Assembly (NCBI GenBank): GCA_963691655.1
Contig: OY829327.1
Span: 68,398,079 to 68,462,078, forward strand
DNA: 64,000 nucleotides
Direction: 5' to 3'
DNA from: Toxonevra muliebris
Taxonomy: Eukaryota > Arthropoda > Insecta > Diptera > Pallopteridae
Made by a program: the position numbers and the translations under genes
Shown here: in pieces, positions 35,476 to 47,738 of the stretch
Position numbering within the stretch: the stretch's first letter is position 1
Layout of the letters: every line of letters begins with the position of its first letter
Notes under the pieces: model-generated
Databases searched by the model: none
Seen by the model: only the letters and a program-made list of their open reading frames with translations
What the model was told of the DNA's origin: nothing

Positions 35476-36763
35476 CAGGGTGACAACTGTAAAGTGACGC
35501 AAGTTTAATACTCTGCAGCAAGCTTTGCCATTTACCGTTACTTTAATTTAAACAGCAAATTCATTCATCATTGGCTTTGCTTTTAATTTCATTTGAATTT
35601 TTGTTATTACATTTTGAAATTTCCATAAAAATGGACAAGGAAAATATTCGTCGTGAAATTATAAAGTTTCATTTGGCAAATTATAGTAGCCGTCAAATTG
35701 CAAAGGCTTTAAATTTGTCAAGTCGTACGGTAGACCGAGCTATTATTCGATATAATGAAACTGGGAGTTTTGGAGATAGAGACCGGGGAAAATTTTCAAC
35801 AGTTGCCACTACTGGTTTAATAGAAAAAATTCGTAAACGAATCAAGCGAAATCCAAGGCGCTCAATGAGAAAAATCGCTAAGGAAGTGGGAGTAAACCGT
35901 GAAACAGTGCGAATCATTGCAAAATCAAAGCTTAATCTTAAGCCGTACAAGCTCCGAAAAGCTCAAGATCTGACACAAAAAAAGAAAGATTTGCGACTGC
36001 AAAGATGCAAGGCGTTGCTACGCTCCTCCGTGTTAAAAAATGCTGAAAATATCTTGTTTACAGATGAAAAAATTTTCACGGTTGAACAACATTTCAATGC
36101 GCAAAATGACCGAATGTGGCTAACATCATCATCGCAACAAAATAGGACTGTTGGCCGAGTTCAAAAGCCAGCTTCCGTTATGGTATGGGCTGGAGTTTCC
36201 GCTAATGCCAGAACCCCTCTAATATTCGTTGAAGAGGGTGCTAAAATTCACCAGGTTGTTTATCGGAGCATTTAAAATGAACATGTTCTTCCCTGGGCCC
36301 AAGATACATTTGGAAATGAAAACTGGACTTTCCAGCAAGATTCTGCACCTTCCCACATGGTAAAATTAACGCAAACATGGATAAAAGACAATTTTTCTGG
36401 ATTCATAACATCTCAAGAATGGCCACCATACTCCCCAGACTTGAATCCATTGGACTACTCTATTTGGAGTATTTTAGAGAGTAAGGCTTGTGCATCTCAA
36501 CACCACAGTCTGGAGTCGCTGACAAATTCATTAGAGAAAGCCTGGACTGAAATTGATCAGAAAGTCCTGCGGCGAACAGTCCTACGATTTCTGGATCGAT
36601 TGAAGGCATGTGTGCAGGCTAAAGGAGGTTATATTGAATGAGGTGGGGTTCAAATGAATGCTTATATATTCAGCAATGTTAACACTTAATTGTACTTAAT
36701 GAAAGTACGTCCTTTTGAAAATAACTGCTGAAATGTGTGCGTCACTTTACGATTGTCACCCTG
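35476..36763 (+). mobile_element. Tc1/mariner element of DD37D type, well preserved
   Basis: The ends are CAGGGTGACAACTGTAAAGT and, inverted, CAGGGTGACAATCGTAAAGT. The match runs about 26 bases with only two differences, and each end is flanked by TA (35474-35475 and 36764-36765). The length of 1288 bp is normal for a full Tc1/mariner element. It carries a single transposase gene with one stop codon. It lies only a few bases upstream of the decayed DD37E transposase and may have inserted into that older element. Confidence 0.9.
35631..36641 (+). pseudogene. DD37D (maT-like) transposase with one in-frame stop
   Basis: The start at ATG 35631 (MDKENIRREIIKFHLANYSS) is preferred over an upstream frame start at 35571 because it begins the conserved helix-turn-helix region (SRQIAKALNLSSRTVDRAI). 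Next come the second DNA-binding region (RRSMRKIAKEVGVNRETVR) and the first catalytic block ILFTDEKIFTVE. After these are VMVWAGVSANARTPL, QQDSAPSHM, and EWPPYSPDLNPLDYSIW. The second and third aspartates are 37 residues apart, as in the DD37D/maT group. The only break is TAA at 36273-36275; the frame continues unchanged to the stop at 36641. All three aspartates are present. About 336 codons is the usual size. A recent loss of function, or an allele that needs readthrough, is likely. Confidence 0.85.
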
Positions 36764-36811
36764 TAAACAAAAATTACACTATCCGACAAAAATAAATTCT
36801 GCAAGTTCCGC

Positions 36812-37262
36812 AAGTGGATTCTGATAGAACTCTAATAGGGGAAAAAAATTATACGGGTCTCTGCGTTTAAAAAGTTTACCTCAAATCTTTTTTGTACGCG
36901 GGCCTAAAGTTTGCCCATTTCTAACAGATTAAGTAAAATAAACCATAAGGCAACTTGTTAGTTCTGCACCAAAGCTTTTTTGTATGCTCGGAAATTTGTG
37001 GTAGAATTTCTCGTAGAATATTTCCCTCCAACATATTAACCCTTTGGCGCCCACCAGTACGGGTCGTTTTTGACCTTATCGAAAAAAGTTACTTTCTTGT
37101 CCCATTACAAGGGTTGATAGAGGGTTAATATGTTCAAGAAATATGTTTTTGATGAAATTTTACTATAGATCACTGAACGACAAAAATCTGTAAACTTAGT
37201 TTTAGGAAACATAAACCCGAATTCCAAAAATGTTTCAAATTTTTAGCTTTTATGAGAACTGG
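36812..37262. repeat. Dispersed repeat of about 440 bp, copy A
   Basis: It matches 49024-49463 in the same orientation. Shared phrases include GTGGATTCTGATAG, GGGCCTAAAGTTTGCCCATT, TCTAACAGATTA, GTAGAATATTT, TTAACCCTTTG and CCAAAAATGTTTCAAA. A TTAA-bounded piece at about 37037-37127, beginning CCCTTTGGCGCCC, sits in the middle of both copies and resembles a piggyBac-type end. No coding region. Confidence 0.75.
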
Positions 37263-39808
37263 ATGCTTATTTTTTAGCCGATTGTTCTGAAATTTTCAGA
37301 AACTATCTTTTTAACAAAAACAATGATGTGTGCCAAAATCTAAGTTATTTTGATGTAAAATAAGAGTGCCTCCCATACAAATTTTCCACTTTTTGGGGAT
37401 TTTTGACGGTTTTTTGTATGGGAGGTATGTGTAAAATTATTTTTTTCTGCAAATAAATGTCAGATTCAGTTTCTTCATGCCAAAAACCTCTCAATACCAA
37501 TTTTCACTGCAATAAGAAGAGGAACATGTATCTTCGTAGTATACCCCCAAGCCAAAACTTAAAAAAAAAAGTTTGTATGAAACGCTGCTGATAGGGGAAA
37601 AATGGTTATCACCACTGAATTCCTCTCCCGTCTGCTACAAAAAGAAATTTTTAAATTCGAGCACAGTGTAATGTATGACATGTAATAGACAAAGTGCAAA
37701 CTCGACTTCCCAAAAATCGGTTCAAATAGACACTGCAGAGCACTGTGAATATTAAGCTTAAGACTCTAGAATGCACACCGTTTAATTCTATGACAGAGTC
37801 TAAAGGTATCATAGGAAAAGAAATCGAGAAGATGAAGGTGAAGATGATGATCTTTAACATCATTAATCCATCCGAGAGCAAACGAATTAAAAATCAAAAA
37901 ATCTTCAAGTGCACGTCTTTATCATCACAAATTCAAACAGCAAATGGTATTATCGAATTTTTTTATTTTTTGTAAGTTTTTCTCTTCGCGTTAGAATAAC
38001 TGTGATAGCGATTAAGTGTTCCAAAGTCCATGTTCAAATATTCTTCTTTTTTGTGCGTATACGCATCATTAGGACTAAATGAATTAAAATAATGAAATAA
38101 AAATGTGGTCTTTAATTCCAAAATTAATGATTAATTGTTTTAAAGCAACATATAATTTCACTTTCTTTAAACTAAAGGTGTGAAAACTATAGAGAAACTT
38201 GATCTAATAAAACTTCTTCAGTAAGGTGTGTGTTTAGTAAGCATTAAAAAAACTGTAGCTTTTTATTTTAGTTAATTAAATTGAAAACAAGTGTTATCAA
38301 TAAAAACAGTTTAAAATATTTTGTATCGCTTTAGAAATGCATGCGATATTATTCAAATATTTGTTGGTACATAATGAGATTATAACGCATGCGTCACATT
38401 AAAAAAAATGAAAACTGAAAAAGAGGGCGATATATCGTGACATCGAACCTTGGAATGAAATGGTATGGCATCTCTACGAAGTTCGAATCAACAACAATAT
38501 CGCTAATTACCTGTTTTGACACGTTTGTTTTAAGTTTTATTTAAACAATAAATAAGAAAGCAATTATGTCAATTTATAGAGTAGTCGGCAAGATTTATTT
38601 GACTACCGCGACCGTTGTCCCTCGCCGGTTGTGGAGGTAGAAAATGCGGCAGGTGTTGAAGAAACAAAATAAAAAAAGAAAGTTTAACTTACCAAAAAAA
38701 AATATTTATTTATATTTATTTATTAATAGCATGCAACAAACATTTCGGATTCATTAGTGAACCAAATTAAAACAAAAACATTTTTATTATGACATTCTTA
38801 CATTAAAATCTATTTCGAATGCGAAGATAGTAAAAGGTTTTTCTACTTCTTGCTGCTGGCTACTGCGTGTATGTGTTAGTGCCTTGCTTTTTATTTGTTG
38901 ATTTTAAAATAAATAAAATTTTAAATAAAAAATTAAGAACAAGTTTTAATTTTTTATTTACTTGGTTATGTATGTACATATTTTGTTTTTTTTTTTTCAG
39001 TTTTATTTTATTTAGTGGAGCTTGGCGTGCATTTGACACTTTGTGCAGAGTTTATTTGTTTGCATACCTCCCGGCGTTATTTAATTATGGCGCTGATAAC
39101 ATTTTGCGTAGATGGTAGCAATTTTTCATCAGCGAGCGACAAAACCATTCGCATAGCATCGCTTGCATTGATGATGTCCGTCCACTCATCGGTCCGTCCA
39201 TCCGTCTGTCCGATCGTCCATATGCAGCATCATCATCATCATCATCATTTTGAGCCATATTGTTAATGCTGCAGTATGTATGTAACAAGTTGTAATAAAT
39301 TATCCAAAATGATAAATTACTTGAAGCAGAAAAAGTGTTTTAAATGCGTGCAGCAGAAGTATATTTCAGTTGCTATTGCAACAGAGTGGTTCCCCACTCC
39401 ACTCAATACTAACTTCAGTGGTTCCTTCTTTTTTCTCCTCTTTTGTCAATTGATGAAGTGTGGTAGTATTGCGGATTGTTCTACTCGCATAATTTATGAT
39501 CAAATAACATGAAAATGCATTCTTCACAAGGACATTAAAATTGATTTTAAAGTGTGAAGTGAAAAACCGAAAAATAAAATACATATCAATAATACATTCA
39601 TACATGTGTATGTATATATGTTGCATACAATATGCACATAGTATGATTATAATTTCATTTGTACATGCATTAAAATCAAAATTTATGCAATCAATGTAAA
39701 TTTGTATTGCCAGCAATTTAAATGCTGCCACCCCCAATTCATTATGCTTCTTGATTCGCTTACGAATATACAACAAGCACATGCCGCCGCATTGTTAGCT
39801 GTTTCGAT
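37263..39808. other. Gene-free stretch
   Basis: A+T-rich, with an ATTT/TTTA run near 38700-38725, a GTCC-type tetranucleotide region near 39177-39222 and a CAT microsatellite near 39227-39249. The short open frames show no recognised domain. Confidence 0.55.
39177..39249. repeat. GTCC/GTCCATCC tetranucleotide run followed by CAT microsatellite
   Basis: Units of GTCC, with ATCC and GTCT variants, pass into about seven CAT units. The aspartate-rich and histidine-rich frames here come from this repeat. Confidence 0.75.
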
Positions 39809-40393
39809 TAGGGTAGCCAGACATACTGATTTGATCAGCACATGTCCTGACTATTTTTTTAAATACTGATTTTTTGAAATCTCGAAAATGTACTGATTTT
39901 TGTATTTCGTACTGATTTTTTCAAATTAATATGTAAAACATTTTTGTGCCTAACCTTAATGGTCTTAAAATCGTTTTTGCAGACAGTCTCCCCCTGTTTG
40001 TTTCTTTTTCTGGTTGTTCACAAAACAAAATACATACGCGTTGCTGTTATCGAGGGGTGAAAGCAATATTTGCTTAAAGAAAAGTCGGTTAACGTCAATT
40101 TTTAAATGAGTGAAGGTAATTTGTTATTAATTGAATTTGATTATTGTCGTCAGCTCTCCAAATTCTCTAAATATGGAAAGTGATGCGTGATCAACATTGT
40201 CTACTGACGACGAAAAAAAATGTAAAAGGAACGAAACAAAATCAAGGAAACAGCACAGAAAGCTTATATCACTATATCACATCAAAATTATTAGGTATTA
40301 CATGCATTAAAAACTGTACTGATTTGTTCTGATTTTCACTGATTTCCAACGTCTAATGTACTGATTTCGCAGTTCAAATATCTGGCTACCCTA
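39809..40393 (+). mobile_element. hAT MITE with perfect 8-bp duplication and perfect 13-bp inverted ends
   Basis: GTTTCGAT at 39801-39808 is repeated at 40394-40401. The ends are TAGGGTAGCCAGA and its exact inverse TCTGGCTACCCTA. The 585-bp body has no transposase. The word ACTGATTT (mostly TACTGATTT) recurs in both subterminal regions in the same orientation: near 39824, 39865, 39891, 39911, then 40318, 40346 and 40359 with variants. Such subterminal repeats are typical hAT transposase binding sites. A partial second copy lies at 29983-30253. Confidence 0.9.
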
Positions 40394-40401
40394 GTTTCGA
40401 T

Positions 40402-42261
40402 ACACAAGCCGTTCGGACAGCACAGTTACGCCATGCGTTGCCAACAATTTATTTCAGTTAACAACAATTAATGATTCTAATTAAAAATTGTCACGTTATG
40501 CCGTTTTACTTTTCTAACGAACTATTCAACACATATCGAAGCTTGCAGCTACTTTAAGCAATTAATAGCTGTAAGTGAAATAGTTATTGGCAGGTAAAAT
40601 TGCGCGCGCTCACACATATTCAATTTACCCTCCTTTTAATGGCAGCTTGATTAACTCAATAGAATAAACTTCAGAGTTTATAATGCCATTCAGTCTTTCA
40701 AATCAAATAAGTGGTACAAAATTTCAATCTAAAATCCAATAACCACGTTAGAATTAGCACTAAAGTATATTTACTTTTAAGGGCTTGTGCTTGAGGCATG
40801 TTAGCAGTAAAAAGTATTTCCAAATGTTCGAAAATTTCCCCAGCTAAGTTAACGTCCATATTCACTGCAATGGTTACATTCTTGGGACGTCGAAAAAGGT
40901 AAAAAAAAATAAGATTTGACACTTATAGATTTTCACTTTGAATTTTTTTTCACTGTGCAATAGTGTCCGACCGAAGGTGATTTTTTGGCTGTAGCCGAAG
41001 CAGAAGACCGAAGGATTTTTTAAATATAAAAAAATAAAAATCTTAAAGTACATTTTTTCCACCTATGTATTTGCAAACATATACAATAAAACATAAATAA
41101 TAGGTACCCCAAATAAAAAGCTGACCAGTAGCACTAAATAACTGTGCACTGTTCGAAGAACTGACGAATATTATTTCTGTTAGATCAGTTATATATCTGT
41201 AGAACGACTGTAATTCAACGACACCTGTATCTAAAACAAGTTGACCGATGTCTGCCATGATTCTGCTTATCTAAAATCAAAGATTGAAACAACGTATAAA
41301 TCGATAGACCTGTTCCTATAGCCGGAACCAGAATTAAGTAAAAAAATTTAAAATTCAGTTTTTGGGGTACATTTATCGTTTATTCATTATATATAGTCAT
41401 TAAAAGTTTGTATTTTTATATTTGAAAATGTTAAATAAAAAAATTATCTATCTATCTAGTTTTGAAAATTAATATTTGATTTTTGCCATTTCTTGTAACT
41501 ATTTCAACTTAAATAAAAAACTATGAGAGCTATCACAATTATCCTGGTTCGGACGGGCTAGAACTATTTATTTATGTACTGAAGATACAATGAAAATTTT
41601 AGCACAATCGTTTCATTAGTTTTGGAGATATCGTGGCAGCCATTTCGAAAAATGCTGTTTTGAGAAAAACTATGCATGACTGTTGTACCATGGTCTACCA
41701 AGTTCCACATCTGTAAATTTCGATCGACAGTGAATTTCAAAGAATCTATTTACACACATTTTCTAAAGCGGTTTTAGCACCGTTGGACCCCCTTGAAAGC
41801 GAAAAAGAAGTGGAGCACCCACCGGTATTGGAAAATTTCGCCTTCAAACCTATCAAAAATGGGTGTTTTGGCCCTAATTGCATATTTTGAGGGTCAATTC
41901 AAAATTCTGAGATGCAGTTTTTTGTGCTTGACTAAACCTACGACACGTGCAAACCTCGAAAAAAGTATATTCAAATTCTTTTTTTTTTTTGTCACACTGT
42001 GTATTTATTCATATATTTTAAATTATAAATTTCAAATTCGCGTTAAATTTTAAATAACATTTGAAATTATATAAAATTATGTTTTTCTAATTTCCTTCAT
42101 ACATGGTTATGTTCGGTAGCATAAGGTTATTTATGACGATGGGAAGGTAAAAGGTGTGCTGGTGAAACATTGCATAAAGGGTTTGTCTTGGAATCAAGGT
42201 CAAGCAACCACTGTAGGGTGGGTAAGAAGGTCTCGGTTTTATGTTTCAGTCTAATATACCA
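40402..42261. other. Gene-free or unrecognised stretch
   Basis: Two short minus-strand frames (41258 to 41043 and 40922 to 40698) are less composition-biased than most. They contain VVELQSFYRYITDLTEI and NMDVNLAGEIFEHLEIL, which could be host exon pieces, but I do not recognise them and no clear splice signals join them. The rest is A+T-rich. Confidence 0.35.
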
Positions 42262-43890
42262 GTTTTTTTTTAACTCAATTTATTAAATACAATCTGTCTA
42301 CATTGACATTTAGTGATGCATATGATTTTAAAATTTGACATGTGTAAGAATGCCCAATAGCATTCATGGCTTAAAATTTTAACAATGGTTAAAAGTTATA
42401 GAGTTATTACAATTTACGTATTCATATGTTTGCTATTCAAATCTATTTTAATCTACTAGTGTAGTTCTCAGTATTCAGCAACTCTGTAGCCTGGTAATTT
42501 GGGTGGACGCTGAGGCGACTGTGGTATTTTTGACTAAAATTATTAATCCCTTCATATATAGTGGGGATTTTCAGGTCTCGGCAAATAATTTCATTGCTAA
42601 CGAACTTTGGAGCGTTGGTACACATACGAAGAATTTTCGAATGGAATCTTTGGATTATATCCAGATTTGATATGGATGCCGAGCCCCAAATTTGGATTCC
42701 ATAAGTCCATATTGGCTTTAATATTGTTTTATATATAAGAACTTTGTTTTCTACAAAAAGAGTTGAGTCGTTACCAAGTAGCCAGTATAGCGACCTGATC
42801 CTTAATCCTAGTTGCTTGCGTTTTCTGATTATGTGGTGGTGCCATGTGAACCTCTTATCAAAGTGTACTCCAAGATATTTTGCGTGATCAGATTGAGGTA
42901 ACCGGCAAGAATTAAGAGTTATAGGCGAACAAGTTCCATTTCGTAGAGTGAATGTTGTTTTTACAGACTTTGATTCATTTGCTTTCATTTTCCATTCGTC
43001 CAACCAAATGTTGATTTTATTGAGGCCTGTCTGTGTTCGATATGTAGCTATATTAGGCTCTCTGTTACTCGCCATTACAACTGTGTCATCAGCAAAAGTT
43101 GCAGTGTAGGTATGTTGTGTCAATGGTAAATCAGCTGTAAAAAGGGTATAAAGAACTGGGCTTAGCACACTACCTTGGGGGACTCCGGCCTTAATCGGAT
43201 GAATATTGGTAACATAATCGTCCTCTTTGACCATAAAATATCGATCTTCTAAGTATGATTTTAATAATTCGAAGTAACAATGATGTACATATTTTTTAAG
43301 TTTGTATAACAAACCAGAATGCTACACTTTGTCGAACGCCTGTGTTGTGTCAATAAATGCTGCCGTGCAATACTCCTTTTTTTCTATAGAGTTTCTCGCA
43401 ACTTTATACACTCTGTTTATTTACTCTATAGTAGAATGATGTTTCCTGAATCCGAACTGGTTTCAGTAGCATTTTTTCAAAGACTTTCGATAAAATGGAA
43501 AGGAGACTTATTGGTCTATAGGATGTGACTACATCCAAGGGCTTACCTGGTTTAGGAATGAGTATAATTTCTGATACTTTGCACTGACTTGGGAAGTGGT
43601 TACATCGAATAATAGCATTAAATAGTTGAGTAAGAAATATGTACCCGCAGTCAGGCAGCTCTTTAAGAATTTTACCCATGATGATGTTCAGCATTTTGTT
43701 GATAGTCCATCTTATTTCTTTAGTGTTAAAGCAAGGAATTGGGAAGTATCTTTTCCAAGTAGGAGTCTACAAAAAGATATTAAAATATATAGATTTCTAG
43801 AAATCCCTCATACCAGTGTTTGTAGTCTTGTATTGTTCTTCTTTGGTTTCTGTCAAAAGCGGAAATCTCGATCTGGTGTTGCGGGTTAAG
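42262..43890 (-). mobile_element. 5'-truncated non-LTR retrotransposon of the jockey type with poly(A) end
   Basis: On the minus strand a decayed reverse transcriptase is followed by about 170 bases of untranslated sequence, an AATAAA-like signal (TTAATAAATTG), and an A tract. On the plus strand that tract reads TTTTTTTTT near 42265, which marks the 3' end. The 5' end is lost around 43890. 5' truncation and a 3' poly(A) are the normal products of target-primed reverse transcription. Target duplications were not identified. Confidence 0.75.
42443..43880 (-). pseudogene. LINE reverse transcriptase, C-terminal two thirds, frameshifted
   Basis: In order on the minus strand: a piece like the conserved N-terminal RT region (TKEIRWTINKMLNIIMGKIL near 43720), then CGYIFLTQLFNAIIRCNHFP, ILIPKPGKPLDVVTSYRPIS and LLSILSKVFEKML. 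After a frame change come AFIDTTQAFDKV (the first catalytic aspartate region), then IHPIKAGVPQGSVLSPVLY and TYTATFADDTVVMAS, the FADD box with the two other catalytic aspartates. A thumb and C-terminal region ends at 42443 (AKYLGVHFDKRFTW; LKPIWTYGIQIWG). The catalytic residues survive, but frame changes near 43400 and 43310 break the protein. The motifs fit the jockey clade. Confidence 0.85.
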
Positions 43891-45882
43891 TGACTACGCC
43901 CGAAAATGTTTAGCAAGCTGGAGGACCACATTAGGTACGACGAAAAGGGGACAATAACAAAATAAAGGAAGACAATGTGTTTTTTTTTTTACTTTTTTAG
44001 GTAAAAAAATCGTCAAACAGTTTTGCACAATCAGTGGTGCCAGACGTTTTGGATAAAAAATAACCAATGAGTGGCAATGAAACCAGCTACAATCGTCGCT
44101 ATACATACTGGCGTCAAATACCAATTGAATAAATTTTGAAATATTGGAAAAACAGATAAAAACAGAAAAGCGATTTGAAACGGTTCCAGTGTTTGAATCG
44201 GTTTCGTTCTTTTTCAGATGGAAATAACGGATCGGTTTCGTTTTCGTAAAATGAAACGGTTTCGGTATCATTCCTTTTTAAAAATAATAAAACTATTTGC
44301 AAATGTAAATAAACAAGATGATAAGTGCTGGTAATTGCGTTTATATATGTGTGTACATGTTAACACATGGCGGGTAAATACTTTTTAATTAAAACAATAA
44401 TAATAAGTCATCGCAATAATTTATGTTTTCAATATTGAGAGTTTTAGAAAAAAAAGAAGCAGTTAAATAAGATTCTTATCTCATTTATTCTTTAATAAAA
44501 TTGCTAGATTGGCACTATACTTATCGATGTCGCTTATCTAAAGAAATACATCTCGCACAGCTTCTGCAACACACACGTGAGCGATGCATATGTTGCCAGT
44601 TACCAGCTAACAATCGACCAAGCAACCAACTATGCAGCCGTCCAACACTGACCAATCGATCGATGGATAATATGTATTAAACTGATGGATCGAATGATAT
44701 AACGATAGGTAGAAAATCTGAAAAGTAAACAGAAAACTCATTAACGCAATAATTAAGACGACAACAAGGTTTTTAAGATAACAAACACAACAACAACAAA
44801 CCACAGTCAACGGCCACAGTTGCAATCTCTACTGGCAACCGATTCAGTATACCGTCAATAAGACCATGAAATAAAAACGAAAACGAAAAAAAAAGCAACC
44901 ACCAACTTCTACAATTAAAGGGGGAAAACGATTTTAAAAATTGTTTTTTCCTTCCTTCATTTAAGGCATTATCAATCAGTTTCAGCGAGGCTTTTATCGT
45001 CTGCTGTCGGTCGCATGCGTCAGAATGTAGCAATACAACGCAATCGACTACAACACTACCGTTCTGCTAGCTGTTGTTGTGATTATTATTGTAAATGTCG
45101 ATAGTGATATGGTGACGATGATCCTTGATCTTGGCCAAGTTTGCGCACATTTAATGGCTTAGATACACGAGACACGATCGGTCGATCGATCGATTCAACG
45201 TTCGATTGCCGCACTTAACTGGCGCGATGCGCGCAATCGCTTGCTCAGTTGCATCGATCGCTGCTGCACCATCATCATCTCAAGTGCAGGCTGCAATCCG
45301 ATTTTGAATGCAAGTGCGAGCTCCATCAGCTCAGAGATGTGATAATGATAAAGGGTTCGTACATCAAACGTTGACAGTTGGCTACCACATTTCTACTTCG
45401 AACGCATCCGTTTTATTTCGTGTTCCTCATAATATAAAAAGATACATACATCCATCCACTCAATATGAGCACACACATGAGTACACAAGTATGTATGTAA
45501 TCTTTCCCTATAGTTTAAATGCGTACCTACTTCACACCAAAGTTTTTCGATTCCCAACTCTGATAAAACATTTTTTTTTATTATATTGAGAAAATGTTTT
45601 TTTTATTGTTATGTAATGATTGAGATAATTTTTGTTTTTTCCTTTTTTAATATGAAATCTCTTCATTGTCGTTTTCTAGAAAGAAACTTGGATATCAACA
45701 ATATCTTATATTTGGCAGCATTCATTCGATTGCTTCCAAAAAATTACTCCAGAATTCTATTTGAGCAACAAGTTTTAAAAACTTTCATCGAATTTTCTTT
45801 AAAAAAAAAACAGGTTCCTTTTTGAATACCCAAATAATTATATCTGAGACAAAAAGGAAAATATTTCATTACATGTACTATA
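43891..45882. other. Gene-free stretch
   Basis: Includes a region with repeated CGGTTTCG-type words (44175-44265), ACAACAA-rich sequence near 44785-44805, and a GATC-rich run near 45176-45200 (CGATCGGTCGATCGATCGAT). No gene is supported. Confidence 0.55.
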
Positions 45883-46921
45883 AAGTACTGTTCAATATTA
45901 TAGCGCACTTAGTACTCGCTATGTACAAAACTGAATAACTTTGGCATAAATTTTATTCGAAAGACTTTCGGATTCAGTGTGTCAAAATTATAGCGCACTT
46001 GAACCAATTAATTAGTAATATTTTATTAGCAGCATCAAATTTAGTTTTTAGTATAAAGGATCTCTATCTTGAGTTTCTCAGTATGATAGCCCTCCGAACC
46101 ATACATAATGAATTACTAAATCGGATATTGTAAGCCAAAATTCTCAAATTTTGTCGTGGTTTCCATAGTTGCACGAATCCATCATTACGGCAAACATTTG
46201 AGGGAGGCTTCAGCGTAGAGGGAATAACTATAGAAAACAGTACAATAATAACGATGGTCTTAATGCTGCAATCAAAACTTCCTGGGGAGAGATATCCTTC
46301 AATTTAACTGAATATTATTAGGGATCCCTAAAGTCAGATATTTGTTAAGAAATCTACAACACATTTCAAAAATTTTTATATTGATGTGTTAACAAATACA
46401 GAGGTAACCTTTCTTTATATTAAAAATTAATTTAATGCTTCTAATAATATATTACTAATTAAAGTAAATCGGTCCAGTAGAACTTGCGAAATCGTGGGTA
46501 TCGAGGAAAACGCGTTTAAAGTTTCGCGTCAAGTATTTCGCAGTCTAAGTCATGAAATGACATTTTACACTTACATTTATTAAATAACTCATGAAAAAAT
46601 GGATAGTAAAAATATTGATTGCCTTTTTTTTACGGCACTTCAAAAATCTCCTAAAACTCACTCCTCTACACTAGAATACCCCCTTAATTAGTTCAAGTGC
46701 GGTATAATTTTGGTACACTAAATCCGAAAGTCCTTCGAATAAAATTTGATAGTTTTGTTTTTTTTTTGTATTATAGTGATCATTTTTATTTTTCAGATTA
46801 ATATAGAATGAAGTAAAGTTTCAAAATAAAAAAGACCCGATGGATTTCTCTGGATTTATGAAAAGTTATTCAGCTTTGAACATAGTGAGTACTAAGTGCG
46901 CTATAATGTTGAACAGTACTG
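45883..46921 (+). mobile_element. Tc1-like deletion derivative with long terminal inverted repeats
   Basis: Left AAGTACTGTTCAATATTATA and inverted right CAGTACTGTTCAACATTATA continue to match for about 130 bases on the left (to about 46013), including AGCGCACTTAGTACTC and ACTTTCGGATT. The right repeat spans about 230 bases because of an insertion. TA flanks both ends (45881-45882, 46922-46923). Between the repeats a plus-strand piece near 46230-46310 reads GLNAAIKTSWGEISFNLTEY. It resembles the C-terminal region of Tc1-type transposases (..EL..AI...W..I). The catalytic region is gone. Confidence 0.65.
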
Positions 46922-46923
46922 TA

Positions 46924-47526
46924 TATAGCAATGTTGGATACCGGTATTGTACGGAAAGGAAATACCAGAAAACCGTAATTTTTTTAGTGTACCAATAACC
47001 ATAACCAACATGGCTACTCCCTAAACTGCAGATAAAAAACAACCACAAAGTGATTTACTATAACTTTAAAAATGTCCTCTTTCTAAACCATAGTTACTCT
47101 GTTGCAAAAACGCTGTTGGACTATGTTATTTATGTAAAGAAATTGGTTTTATGTAAATAATTACCTATTGCAATTAGAATATTTTGGTCAAAACTTTTCC
47201 TACGGAATTTTATTAAATAAATTTTTTGAAAAAGGAAAAAAAATTAAAAAAAGTTTTGATTTTTTAAAAGGAAATTTCTTCTTTTTTTTTTGGCTAAGAG
47301 AAAGCTCAGGTCTTTTTCTTTGAGAACTTTGAGGTCCAATAAAATTCGCGCTGTATAATGTAAATTTATTTTGAACTTCATGCTTGTCTTCCGCTTGCTA
47401 GCAATCAAACAATCGCATAACAAAATAAGTGTGATATTGTGATTTTGCTAAACTAGGCAAATGTAATGTAAATGCTAATGAGTTAAATGTTGTGTTCTCC
47501 TTATTCTGGAATTGAATTATCTATTC
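46924..47526. other. Gene-free stretch
   Basis: A+T-rich, with T-runs near 47280. Nothing recognised. Confidence 0.5.
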
Positions 47527-47730
47527 CAGACTGGGGGTAGTATCACTTAGTTGCAGTTGAAATTATTTTAGCTACAACTAAATAAGTTGAAATGTAGTTG
47601 AAGAAATTTTAAATAAAATTAAATAAAATTGACAAAAATTTCTACTTCATTTCAACCAATTTAGTTGAACAAAATTTTGTTGTAGTTGAATGCATAGTTA
47701 ATTGATTAGTTAGTTAACTACCCCAGTCTG
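47527..47730. mobile_element. Small hAT MITE (204 bp) with perfect 8-bp duplication
   Basis: ATCTATTC at 47519-47526 is repeated at 47731-47738. The ends are CAGACTGGGGGTAGT and, inverted, CAGACTGGGGTAGTT. The inside is built from AGTTGAA words in both orientations (TTGCAGTTGAAA, TGTAGTTGAAG, TTTAGTTGAAC, GTAGTTGAATG). No coding capacity. Confidence 0.85.
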
Positions 47731-47738
47731 ATCTATTC

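Noticed and set aside
40698..41258. Two minus-strand frames that might be host exons
   Set aside because: Products not recognised and no convincing splice sites; mentioned only in the gap entry.
44160..44270. Repeated CGGTTTCG words that could be a MITE end
   Set aside because: No inverted partner or duplication was found.
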